64,000 nt of DNA, taken from positions 2,604,001 through 2,668,000 of the forward strand of contig CM069869.1 in NCBI GenBank assembly GCA_036172665.1. Direction: 5' to 3'. The stretch's first letter is position 1. Each line of letters begins with the position of its first letter. Position numbers and translations under genes: made by a program. Source of the DNA: Prosopocoilus inquinatus. Lineage: Eukaryota; Arthropoda; Insecta; Coleoptera; Lucanidae. Positions 1 to 12,500 of this stretch are shown here, piece by piece. A model generated the notes under the pieces. That model ran no database searches. It was not told where the DNA came from and worked only from the letters and a program-made list of their open reading frames with translations.

Positions 1-470
1 GCAGCAACCAGAGTATTATTCAGCACAAAATCCAACAGAATTTCGAAAGCAGTTTGTTCGTCTTTGCCAGAGTTTACTTTCTAAAAAGTACAATACACGT
101 ATAGGATCTGCTGTAAATTTTTTTTTTTTTAAACACTGCAGCGTGTTTAAATTAAACCTGCCACTGCACCATGGATTAGGCTGTCACCTCGTCGTTGTAC
201 CAACTTGAATGAATTTATATGAACATAGTTGCATCAAAGCAGATTTGCTGTTCATTTATGTTTTAATTAAAGCTGTCACACCAACTAACGTTTAAAAAAA
301 AAGAAACTATTTTGCTGACAGGAATTTAATTTAAAAAAGATTAATCAACCAACCAGATTATTGTTATAGTAGTTCATAATCAAAGATAATGTTTTTAATC
401 ATTCCTGTAACGTGTTCTTCTTTTTTTTTTTGTTGGCGACGGTGTATATTTCGGTGATTAATGATTTCAG
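1..470 (+). other. Left edge: unidentified open frame fragment and intron sequence
   Basis: A frame open from base 2 to a TGA near 209 begins with a residue mix that looks coding (start QQPEYYSAQNP), then runs into a T-rich stretch near 120. I do not recognise it and it has no start codon. It does not resemble the missing N-terminus of the Lcch3 gene that follows. It may be a transposon fragment or chance. From about 210 the sequence is AT-rich and ends in a polypyrimidine tract and AG at 469-470, the acceptor for the first visible Lcch3 exon. Confidence 0.25.
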
Positions 471-571
471 GACCCAAAGGAACATGGTTTCGGATAGGCT
501 AGAAAACGTCACTCAAACGATTTCAAGGCTCCTCGAAGGATACGACATTCGATTACGACCCGATTTCGGAG
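471..571 (+). CDS. Lcch3: Lcch3 exon a (ligand-binding domain start)
   Basis: It starts after a T-rich tract and AG at 469-470 and ends GGA G before a gtgaaa donor. It encodes [18 protein letters not shown] and [15 protein letters not shown], the start of the conserved extracellular domain, with one N-glycosylation motif (NVT). The first base completes a codon from an exon outside the window. Confidence 0.9.
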
Positions 572-3500
572 GTGAAACATCCGAATCCTTTTCGCCCCCC
601 CTCACAACTGAATTTATATTTTTCTTTCTTAGGCGATCCACTCTACGTAGGAATGGATTTAACGATAGCAAGTTTCGACGCGATTTCCGAAGTAAATATG
701 GTAAGTAAGCGAGTAAGTAATATTCGTCGCAGTCGGTTTTAAATTTCCCCGCAATCAACCCTTGAACACGAACTGCATTGTCGGAGGAGGAGAGCGCCTC
801 CGGAGGAACAATCTAAACTTTCCATTAAAATAAAAACGGCGACCGGGAATCAACGGGTTTAATTTACCCGGGGCAGCGACGACGACGACGTTGTCGTCCT
901 CAGGTTCTGCCTCATAAATAAATTGTGGGCGAGAGTGGATGCGGTCGGGTCTCATTAAGATGTTTAAAACAGCGATTGTTCTCTCGTCGTTTTATAATTA
1001 AGTTGTAATTAAATCGATAAGGCCCGGTGACAGGCTCAGATCTGAACTTCCTTTCGTAAATTGATATTTTAATGTTTGGTTAAAAAACAATAATAATAAT
1101 AATTAAATTTCAAAATGGGCAGGATGCAAGTCGGATGTTGTTGACTAGAGACCGCCAAGTACTTCATTGTTCATATTGTTACGACGGCGTTCGCAAATAA
1201 TAATTTCAAAAAGACTTATAGCCGTTTGCACCATGTCTAGTTAAAAATTAAACCAGGTTTAACAGTAAACCCAGTTTGCACCGCGGCTTAAACCGTAGTT
1301 AAAAACTCGCTAAACCAACTCAATTTAATCCGCCTTCCGTGATGGTTTAACGTTGAGTTGTTTAGCGAGTTTTTAACTACGGTTTAAGCCGCGGTGCAAA
1401 CTGGGTTTACTGTTAAACCTGGTTTAATTTTTAACTAGACATAGTGCAAACGGCCATTAAAGAATTAAACACTGACTTAACATAATACGTGGGCTGCTGG
1501 AAAAGTTTCTGGAAACGGTATGAAAAAACGCATATGAAATTTGGTAAACGGTATCATTGTTTTTCGAAGTATTCGCCTTTGACGTCAATACACTTTTGCA
1601 TCCGTTCGAACCAATTTCTAAAGCACGTTTTTCACTCTAAAGATGGTACCTCAGAAACCAGTGTCCGGAATGTTTCAACCGCTGCTTCAGCCGACGAAAA
1701 TCGCTCACCACGCATTTTATTTTTGATATTTAGGAACAAAAAGAAATCATTAGGTGATAAATCAGGTGAATATGGACAATGAGTCATTAATTCAACATTT
1801 TTGTTGGACAAAAATCAACTGTCAATAATTCGTCGAATTCGATTGTTTCTTCTTATTTGATCGATGACTTCCGGCAAACAAATTGTAGTATACCAATCAG
1901 CATTCACGGTTTTTCGATCCTCTAAAGCCACGGTTGCTACGTGTCCAGTTAAACCAAAGAAACAAGCAATCATTTGCTTCGCAGCACTGCGTGAACGGAC
2001 AACTTTTGTTAGTTTTGGTTCATTTTGAAATACCCAAACGGTAGATTGTTGTTTACTTTCTGGCCCGTAAGAGTAGATCCACGTTTCGTCACCAGTAACG
2101 ATGTTATAAACTAAATTTGAACGACCTCCGTTGATTTTCTTGAGCATTTCTTCTCACCATTTGACACGACCCTGCTTTTGCGCTTCTGTTAAATTGTGTA
2201 AGATCCAACGACTGCAAAGCTTTCGTACGTTCAAATGATCATGCAAAATCTGGTGTATTGCTTTCATGTAAATGCGTAAGGATGCTTGAATCTCACGGTA
2301 TGTCACATGTCGATCTTGCTCAAGCATTTCACGCACAGCTTCTACATTAGTGGCAACAACAGATGTTGATGGACGACCTTCACTAAATTCGTCACTGAAA
2401 GAGGTACGTCCACGCTGGAATTCAGCAAACCAATTATAAACACTGTTCTTTGATGGTGCTTCATCTCCAAAAGCCAAATGAAGCCGATCGAGGCATTGTT
2501 TCGGCGTTAGACTACATTTGAAATCGTAAGAAATCATGGCACGAAAATTTTCACGCGAGATTTCCATGTTTACACAAAATTACTTTTCCTCAAATGCTGT
2601 ACAAACAAAACTAGTTCACTTGGACAGGAACTGTCAATAGAATTATAGGCGAAAAACGTCAAATTTTTCAAATGTGACAGTTGATAAACGCTAACAATTC
2701 TAGACCTAGTAGATTCCAGAAATTTTTCTAGCAGCCCACGTACAAACTACACGAACAATAAAATCTACAATACTTATTTTAAGAAGTAATACTACTATAC
2801 TTTACCGTTTATTAACTCAAGTTAGTCGAACTTATCGCTCAGTAAATTTAACCTGTTTAAACGGCGCGCTTATCGCCGATTGTATAGCTCATTTATCCTT
2901 CCTAGAAATGCATGGAACTTTACGTGTCCTGTCTTGAACATTCCATACAGATCGCGTGCCTTCTCGAAAACACTACATCTATAACAACCGTGAACACTTC
3001 CAGCAACCCGCGGCTTGCCAATATTTGGCGCCTCTGGTCCAGATATTGAGTTTATTAGCGTTACAACTTACGGCTATAACAATATATTTTCCCATCCAAC
3101 TCTCTGATATTTCAAGGAAATGAATCAATTATGACACCACCCACTTTTAGAAAAGCTTCATGATAATAATAATAAGCAGTGAGCGGCGGAATTGAGGTTT
3201 TTGATGACGAATGCAGGCGATTTGCATTGCCTGAGACCTTACAAGTCGTTGAATGAATGTATATATATTATACAATAAATTTACTTACAAGATTCCATAA
3301 AAATAATTTTAATATAATGATTACGGTTTGAATAACCTTAAGTAAAACCTCAGGTCATCCGCTACTTGATAATAAGCTATGGAGTTTGAAATTTTATTTC
3401 AACCATCTAATCTCCGTTTTTTTTATGTAATCAATGTAATTGCTCAGGAACAGCTTTTAACAAATCAGGCATCTCTATTTCTTTTTATTTAATCAGTGCT

Positions 3501-6500
3501 TAACTTACATATAACCAGAGTCGAGTCACAATCAGGTAAGTAATTAAAATAACCGCGTGTATCCAATGCATGATAAATTTTATTACCACAGTACAATCAC
3601 ATTCTAGTATTATTGTAGCTGTTCAACGGAACAATAAAATTAAAAAACATAACTGCGAATGAGCAAAGATGTTCAGTACTTATTTCGGTTAGACTTAAAC
3701 TAGTTTCGGCGAGGGTTTTTTATATTATGTGTTAGGCACACGCGGTTATTTTAATTCCTTTTCCTGATTTTGTCTCGACTCTACTTAAAACTCTTCAAGA
3801 ACAGCTTTTAGCTGCTCAGTTACGACTTGTAACTGCTCAGGAACAGCTTTTAACTGATCAGGGAGTGGTGTCTTTCTTTTTAATCGGCGCTTAGCTTTTA
3901 ACTGTTCAAGAATAGCTTTTAGCTGCCGCTGTAACTACGCACTAATAGCTTGAAACAGCTCAGAAAGAAAGAGATTGTAACTGTTTAGAAAGAAGTTGTA
4001 CCTGCTCAGTAACAGCTTGTAACTTGTAACTGATTTTTATTTTATATTTAATCAGCGCTTAGCTTTTCATTGGTCGGGAATAGCTTGTAACTGCTCAGAA
4101 AGAGATTGTACCTGCTCAGTAACAGCTTGTAAGTGATTGAAAATAGCTCTTTTTCTTTTTATTTAATCAGTGCTCAGCTTTTAATTGGTCGGTCGGGAAT
4201 AGCTTGTAACTGCTCAGAAAGGGATTGTATCTGCTCAGTAGTAGCTTGTAACTGATTAAAATCAGCTTTCTTTCTTTTTATTTAATCAGTGCTGAGCTAA
4301 TTGAAATTAACCTCCGCCCACAATAGTTTTTATATCCGTAGATACGTATTTCGGCAGCTAAGCTGCCATCTTCAGTACGCTACCAACTTAAAAGCACTAA
4401 GAAAGATTTAAAACCACCTAATCACACTGATAAAATCATAAAAATATTAAAGCTAACAATCAATCGAAAAAAAAAAAAATTATGTGAACACCCAAAATTA
4501 ACTGTCAGAAAACCTTACAAACAAGAACAGGGAATTATATACTTATTTATTCGTTAGAATAAGAAGTTTTTTTCGGGTCTTTGGACAATTTATTTCCGCA
4601 TTTCCGTGTTGTTTGGTTGGCTCTTGTGTGTAAGGTTTTCTGACAGTTAATTTTGGGTGTTCACATAATTTTTTTTTTTTCGATTTATACATAACATATA
4701 TAGTTTATTTAAAATTTGTACATATTAATTTATATTTACTTACATTTAGACATATATATCTTTTAGGATGATTAGATTGTTGTTAGTTTTAACATTTTTA
4801 TGATTCTATCATTGTGATTAGGTGGTTTTAAATCTTTCTTAGTGCTTTTAAGTTGGTAGCGTACTGAAGATGGCAGCTTAGCTGCCGAAATACGTATCTA
4901 CGGATATAAAAATTATTGTGGGCGGAGGTTAATTTCAATTATCTCTTAAACCACAGTCTCCTTTACTATTTTAGTGCTTAATTGGTCAGGAACTATTCAG
5001 AAAGAGATTGTACCTGCTCAATAACAGCTTGTAACTTGTAACGGATCATTTTTTTTAAATTAAATCAGTGCTAAACTTTTAATTGGTTAGGAGCGGCTTT
5101 TAACTGCTTAGAAAGAGCTCTAACTGCTCAGGAACAACTTGTAGCTATTAAGGAACAGCGTTTAACAGCTCAGGAATAACTCTCTTTCTTTTTTATTTAA
5201 TCATTGCTCAGCTTTTGAATACTCAGGAACAGTTTTCAACTGCGCGAAGTTTCGAATCCAAAGCAGTTCAAGTAGAATTATTTCGTCTTATTATCAATAC
5301 GTCAAAGCTCCTCAAGCTTAGCTTAGTTGCATGTCTCTGTCTCTTTCTTAATTGCTTAAGTTCCTCTGTCTGTCACTTGACTTCACGGTTCTTCCCCGAT
5401 TGGTAAGAAAAGGGATTAAAGTGAAACTTTTTAGACAACCCTAGCTCCTGGATGCATCATCATGCTTGCGATTTAACATATGAAATAAGGCCACGGTGAA
5501 GCCGGGATGGCGAAAAAATGGATGATCGTTCATCTGGAGCTCTTGAAACTTAGCTACACGTTTCTCTCTTTTTCTGTTCCCCCAACAACGTGTCCATTGA
5601 TTAAGTCCCTTTGACCATTTTAAATAATCTAAACTTATCAAAGAACAGTCCAATTATTTATTTATTGCTAGGTAGTTTACTAAAATCGAAAGAAGAAGAA
5701 ATAACGAAGGAAATGGAAATTTGTGCGCGCGACTCTTGACTTAATGGTTTTTCCCCGACTAGTAAAAAAAGGGGTTAAATTGGGACTTGTTAGATAACCC
5801 TAGCTGCTGGATGTATCACCACGCGACTTAAGATAAGAATTAGGCTACGGCGAAGCCGAGATGCCAAAAAAATTGTTGAACGTTCGTCTGGAGCTCTTCA
5901 AACTTTACCGGCAAGTCTTTCTCTTTCTATCTCCCCAATTTCCAAACTAATTATATTCGCTTGACTATTTTATAATAATCTAAACTTGTCAACGAGCAAT
6001 CCCATTGTTTATTTATTACTCGGTAGTTTACTGAAATTAAAAGAAGAGGAAATAATGAAGGAAATGGAAATTTGTGCGAGCGACCTTTGTCTTCATGGTT
6101 TTTTCCCGACTGGTAAGAAAAGGGGTTAAAGTGGGACTGGTTAAGCAATCCTAGCTCCCGGATGCATCATCGCGCGACTTAAGACAAAAATTAGGCCGCG
6201 GCGAAGCCGAGATGCTGAAAAAATGGTTGATTGACGTTCGTGTGGCGATCTTCAAGCTCAGCTCCACGTCTCTCTATTTAACTTTCCCCCAATTTTCAAT
6301 TTTCCAATCTCAATTTTAAATAATGTTACAAGCCGCGGGCTGGGGTGGTGAGTGCCGATGTGTCGCAGTCAGACGTGCTGTCGCCGGAGAATGCAGTGCA
6401 GATGGAATATTTTCTGAAAGGCACACCATCCATACGGGGTATTCCAGGGAGGACGCGAAGAGTTTTATACATTTCTAAGGCCGGATTTCTTCAGCTATGG

Positions 6501-9500
6501 ATAAATTTATCTGCCAGGTAATATCCTCGGAAACTATTATCGATACAATGGTTTCCAAGGATAATACCTGGCAGATAAATTTATCAGGAGGTGAAGAAAT
6601 CGGGCATAAGGCGTATGAAATAACTTATAAACGGGATTCGGCGCCCTCATCGGACAGTTTTTTTTTCTTTTTAATTTAGCAGTGAATAAATGCTATTTGT
6701 TGTAGCGTATTTTGTTGCGACTACGAACGATTGTGTTTTATTCAAATGTTAAATGAAATTATTTAACGAGTATTATTTCCGAATTCCAAAGTCGTAACAA
6801 TAATCGAAACTTTTCAACGAATAGCCCAGGTTTTTGTTTATTGCTCGGTGGTTTACTGAAATTAGAAGAAGAGAAAGCAACAAAAAAATGTTTGGGGATT
6901 TGTGTGTGTGGCTCTTGACGTCACAGTTTTTTTTTTTGTTAAAGAGCGTCCCTGATGTATCCAAGGATTAGACCGCCGCGAAGACGAGATGCCGCATGTC
7001 TTTTCTCCCGTTCCCCCAACCCCAAATTTCCATATTGGTTAAATCTCTTTGACCATTTTAAATAATCAAAAACATTTTCTCTTTTTTATAACGTAATTAA
7101 AAAAAGAAAATTAAAATGAAGTATGTCGGGTGTATTACCCTTGTAAAAGAGGATTAATTTCTTTAACGAACCCGAGTTAGTAACATTCTTGTTTTTTTTT
7201 TAAATTTACATTAAGGTATGTCGAGGCAACTCATTTACGTACACAGTTTCAAATCTGGAAGGATATCCACACACTGTAAAAGTGCAAAAAAAAAATTAAA
7301 TTCCGTCGGTTTTGTTTTCAGGATTACACGATAACCCTGTACCTGAATCAATATTGGAAGGATGAGAGACTGGCCTTCAGCAACGAAGAAGAAATACTGA
7401 CGCTGTCTGGTGACTTCGCCGAGAAAATATGGGTGCCGGACACGTTTTTCGCCAACGACAAAAATAGGTGCGTCGTTTTTTTTCTTTGTTGTTTTTCCGA
7501 ACGCCGCCCGCCGCCGGGGATTTAATCGCGCCTTAAAAAAATGAAGCGGCGGCGGCGGCGTGACGGACGTCCGTGAAAAACGAGCTAATGTCAGGTCGAT
7601 CAAGGGAAGTGCTTAACCTAGTTCTTCAAAATGCACATCCAGCAGAGAATTTATTAAATTATTGAATTCTTGCAGTTAAAAGTGTCTTTTTTTTCGCTTT
7701 TTCCCACAACTGTCAGATTTCGTAATTAAAGGATTTTTTTTTTGTTTAATGAAAATCATTATTGGTAAAATATGTAACTATTTTTCTAATTTCATTCTTT
7801 ATTTCGTTCATTTTTTATTAAATATTACCTTTGCCTCATTCATATAAAATTTAACGTTAAACTGTAGTTACTTTTTGCAACGCTGGTCAATTACAAAAAA
7901 AATAGCATTGCGTTGATTCTTTCCAGCCAATTAATTACAGCAGCTACTTTTTATTTACTTGTCAAAATTAGAATAATTACAAATTATATTTGTTCTTTTT
8001 TGCATTAACGTGTATTACACAAGACTGTTTGTCTTTTTTCATTTAATCGGCACTCAGCTTTTAACTACTCAGGAAAAGCTTGTAACTGATCAGCTAGTAA
8101 CTGTTCAAGGACAATTTTTAAATGCCTAGGAACAGGTTTTAATTTAATTCTGAGGAACAGTTTCTGACCATTTAAACGCTTAATGCTCAGCAAGAGCTTG
8201 TAACTGCTCAACTAGTAACTGTTTAGGGCAACTTTTAAAAGCTGAGGAACAGGTTTTAACTTAATACTGAAGAACAGTTTGTAACAGTTCCTGAACATTT
8301 ATAATCTACAAGTTACAGTTATAAGCTGTTCCTGAACTTTTAAATACTCAAGGACAGAAGTACTCAGAAACAACTTTTAACTGCTCAGAAACATCTTTTA
8401 ACCGCTCAACTAGTCACTGTTCAAGGACAACTTTTAAATGCTGAGGAATAGGTTTTAACTTAATGCTGAGGAACAGCTTGTAATTGCAACTTGTAGCTTT
8501 TAAAAGCTCCGCAACAACTTTCAATTGCTCAAGAACAGCTTGTAACTGCTCAGGAGCGACTTTTAACTCCTCAGAAACAGGTTGTAACTGCTCAACTAGT
8601 AACTGTTCAAGGAAAACTTTTAAAAGCTGAGGAATAGGTTTTAACTTAATACTGAAGAACAGCTTGAAACAGTTCCTGAGCATTTATAATCTACAAGTTA
8701 CAGTTACAAGCTGTTCCAGAGCATTAAGCTTTTAAATGCTCAATAATAGCTTAATGCTTAAACGCTTAATGCTTAAACAGTTTGTAACTGTAACTTATAG
8801 CTTTTAAATGCTCACTTTCAAGTGCTCAAGAATAGCTTGTAACTGCTCAGGAGCAACTTTCAATTCCTCAGAAACAGATTGTAACTGCTCAACTAGTAAT
8901 TGTTCAAGCACAACTTTTAAATTCTGAGGAGCGGGGTTTAACTTAATGCTAAAGTACAGCTTGTAACAGTTCCTGAGCATTTAAAATCTATAAGCTCTTC
9001 CTGAGCATTAAGCTTTTAAATGTTCAAGTACAGCCTGTAACTACTCAGAAGCAACTTTAAACTGCTCAGAAACATCTTGTAACTGCTCAGCTAGTAACTG
9101 TTCAAGGACAATTTATAAATTCTGAGGACCAGGTTTTAACTTAATGCTGAAGAACAGCTTGTAACAGTTCCTGAGCATTTAAAAGCTTAATGCTCAGGAA
9201 CAGCTTGTAATCGTAACTGGTAGCTTTTAAATCCTCAGGAACAACTGTTAGTAACTGCTCAACTGCTCAGGAGCAGCTTCGTTTCTTCTCATTTAATAAA
9301 ATCAGTGCTCAGCTTGTAATTGTTCGGTTACTGCTTTGGCTTCAAAATAACACCTATTTCCTTGACACTCACTCTTCCCCCTTTGAAATATTTTACATTA
9401 CATTTTGATTTCAGTTTCCTGCACGATGTAACAGAACGCAATAAATTGGTCCGGCTCAATGGGGATGGGGCGATTACTTATGGTATGCGTTTCACGACAA

Positions 9501-12500
9501 CGTTGGCCTGCATGATGGATCTTCACTATTACCCTTTGGATTCCCAAAATTGTACCGTCGAAATAGAAAGTTGTAAGTTGAAAAAAAATTCCGAAAACGT
9601 CATTTTTGCTCAACAAAAACTGTGACCATTACATGTACTAGGTCCTATTTTGCTCCATTCCTTCTTATCCCATGCCTTAGCTTTCCACCTGCCTATTGCT
9701 TTTAGGTTCCTGTCAATTCCGTCCAGCCATCTCTTTTTGGTTTTCCTTTTTTCTTCTTACCTTCTCACCTCCTATTAATGACGATCTTTGATAGTCGTTA
9801 ATCTCTCAAAATGCCCTAGCCATCTTATTCGATTAATTTCTATTTATGTTGCTATGTTTAGTTCGCCGAGCATTCTTCCCAATTCTTTGTTCGTCCTTCT
9901 TCTTCTTTTTCAGATGTCGTCTTCAGTTTTTCATCCAAAGATTCTTCTCAATGTCTCTCCTTCTCATATTTGAAGGGTTTATTTTTTGCTCTGTTTTCTT
10001 ACTGAGTCTTTCCTTTAGTTCTTCTTTCGCATCATTATTTACAGAACTTTTGGCGCTTAGATAGGAAAAGCTGTCGAATTTGTCGTGCCGTCCTCGTTCC
10101 GAGGTTATTTCTATTTGTCCCTTTTTCTCTCTCTTCAATTACCAGATTGGCTAAGCCTCTTTGACAATTTTAAATAATGTAAATGATTGAACGCACGTCT
10201 GGAGATCGTCAAGCTTAGCTGTAAGTCTCTCTCTTTCTTCTCTCTCCCCAATTTCCAAATTGGTTAGCTCCCTCTGACTATTTTATATAATGTAATTGGT
10301 TGTACGTTCGTCTGGAGATCTTCAAGCTTAGCTGCAGGTCTCTCTGTTTTTCTCTCTCTCTGTCCAATTTCCAGATTTCTAAAGTCCTTCTGTCTATTTT
10401 AAATAATCTAAATGGTTGAACGTTCGTCTGGAGATTTTCAAGCTTAGCTGCAGGTCTCTCTCTTTTTCTCTCTCCCCAATTTCCAGTTTGATTAAGTCCC
10501 TTTGTTCGTTCGTCTTCTCCAGATGCCGTCTTCCTTTTTATTACCGGTGCCGATTGTAAGCATCTTTTCGTTCCTACTTTTGGGTTCGCGTCCTCCATCA
10601 CTATTTTCCACATCGTGAGTTGGTAAGTTCTGGTAAAGTTTTTCCAGTGCCTCATAGTACTCTACTTTTTCTTCCAGGTTTTTATCTTCTGTCGGTCTTA
10701 TTATAGCAAAGTCTTTCTGACATCGGTTTAAATACTTTAACTGTTACTTTCATTCCTTTTCTTACTAAAAAGCCCATGTTGTCTTCTTCCACCCTCATGA
10801 GTTGCCTTCTTACGCCATTCCATTTCCAGACTGCTTCATTTATTGCTAACTTTTAGAATCCTACTTATACTCTCTTTCCCTCTATTCTCACTTTAATCAG
10901 CTGTCTCTGTGATTAATTTCTGGATATTCCTTTCTTTCTCGATCATGTCAGGATAAATATAAACCACTGGTTCTCTTACGTTTCTCAGTATTTTCTTTTC
11001 TGTTAATATTTTCAATTCTTCTTCCTCATTTTATTATTTATTTCAAAAGTCTTTTTATTGCTGATTTCTGTGGGTAGCTGCTGCTGCACGAAGTTTTCCA
11101 CTGACTTTTTTATGGGTCTTTGGGTTATCTGTTCCTAAGGGTCGTCCTTATCGTTATTATGAGCTTGTTCTTCTTTTGGCCCTTCTCTATTTTTCCACAC
11201 AAACTATTCCAATTTTGCATCCATTTGTTGCACTTACAGTTCCAGTTTTCTGTTTTCTTCTCCTAATTTGTCAATATGGGAACGCATCCTTTTAACTTCC
11301 TCTCCTTTTATGACTTTAATTTCTTCTTTTAAAAAGTTTGGAATTCACTTTGTTCGTTTCTCAGTTATCATTTTCGTACCATCGTTTTCTTGAACATTGA
11401 ACCAAAGATGCAGTTTATACTTGAAACAGTATCACGTAAATAATTTTCACATGGAAAATCCTAACTGTACGATTCCCTTTAAAACATCAATTTCCTCTTC
11501 CTTTTTACTTTTTGAAAGGAATCGAAATTAAAAATATTGTTTTCGCTACCTAAATATTCATTTTCTTTTACATGGAAAAAGGACTAAAGAAATCGAAAAT
11601 TTCTCTCCTTGTAGATGGATATACGGTGAAAGATGTCGTGATGTACTGGAAAGACACGCCGGTCCGTGGCGTGGAAGAAGCCGAACTGCCCCAATTCACG
11701 ATAATAGGGTACGAAACCAACGACCGCAAGGAAGAGCTCGCCACCGGCATCTATCAAAGACTATCTCTGTCCTTCAAGCTGCAGCGCAACATCGGCTATT
11801 TCGTGTTCCAAACTTATCTGCCCAGCATTCTCATCGTGATGCTGTCCTGGGTGTCGTTCTGGATAAACCACGAAGCCACGAGCGCCAGGGTCGCATTAGG
11901 TTTGGGGCCCGCCTCCGAAACATTCTCTAATTCATCGCTGATTCTAAGACACTTGCAGGCATCACCACCGTCCTGACGATGACCACAATAAGCACCGGTG
12001 TCAGGAGCTCCCTGCCCAGGATAAGCTACGTGAAGGCCATAGATATATACCTGGTGATGTGTTTCGTGTTCGTTTTTGCCGCCTTGTTGGAATATGCGGC
12101 CGTTAATTATACGTACTGGGGCGCCAGGGCGAAAAAGAAGAGTAAAAAATCTAAAGACGAAGAGAAGAGATCAGGTAAAGTAATTGCTTGGATACATTTA
12201 TTCAACATATTGGGAATACCCTGGAGAATGAAAGTGTCTGATGGTCGGAGGTGCTATGGTTTTCGAGAAAAAGAAAATTGAAACAAAAATAGAAAAGAAA
12301 AATTTTTTCGAAGCCGCTTATTAACATCCTCTGTCCGGGCAGAAGCCATACATTCCGATGACGGTTGGTTTTTTTTCTTTTATTTATTTCTACGCAAATG
12401 CCACAAGGTCAATGCCTTGACAGATTTTAGATTGCGCAGGTTAGAATACATGCACGCACAAAGAATGAAATTCTTATTTGCAATTGTGTCTAAAAGAATT

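Larger units (their letters stand above)
3430..5240. repeat. 21-bp minisatellite, cluster 1 (interrupted by a foldback element)
   Basis: Degenerate head-to-tail units close to gctcaggaacagcttgtaact (21 bp) recur, broken by a recurring spacer of the form ctttttatttaatcagtgctcagc at about 3480, 3880, 4045, 4150, 4270, 5050 and 5190. That gives a higher-order pattern of roughly 100-180 bp. The + strand reads as QEQLLTA-like heptads. The array is split by the foldback at 4298-4941. The same unit makes cluster 2 at 8040-9330, in the next intron. Confidence 0.75.

Noticed and set aside
8414..8683. Minus-strand coiled-coil gene
   Set aside because: It is fully explained by the 21-bp minisatellite, lies inside an Lcch3 intron, and has no start context or homologous extension; kept as a finding only.
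10278..10655. 125-codon minus-strand gene
   Set aside because: It mixes tandem-repeat DNA with a shifted endonuclease fragment of the non-LTR remnant.
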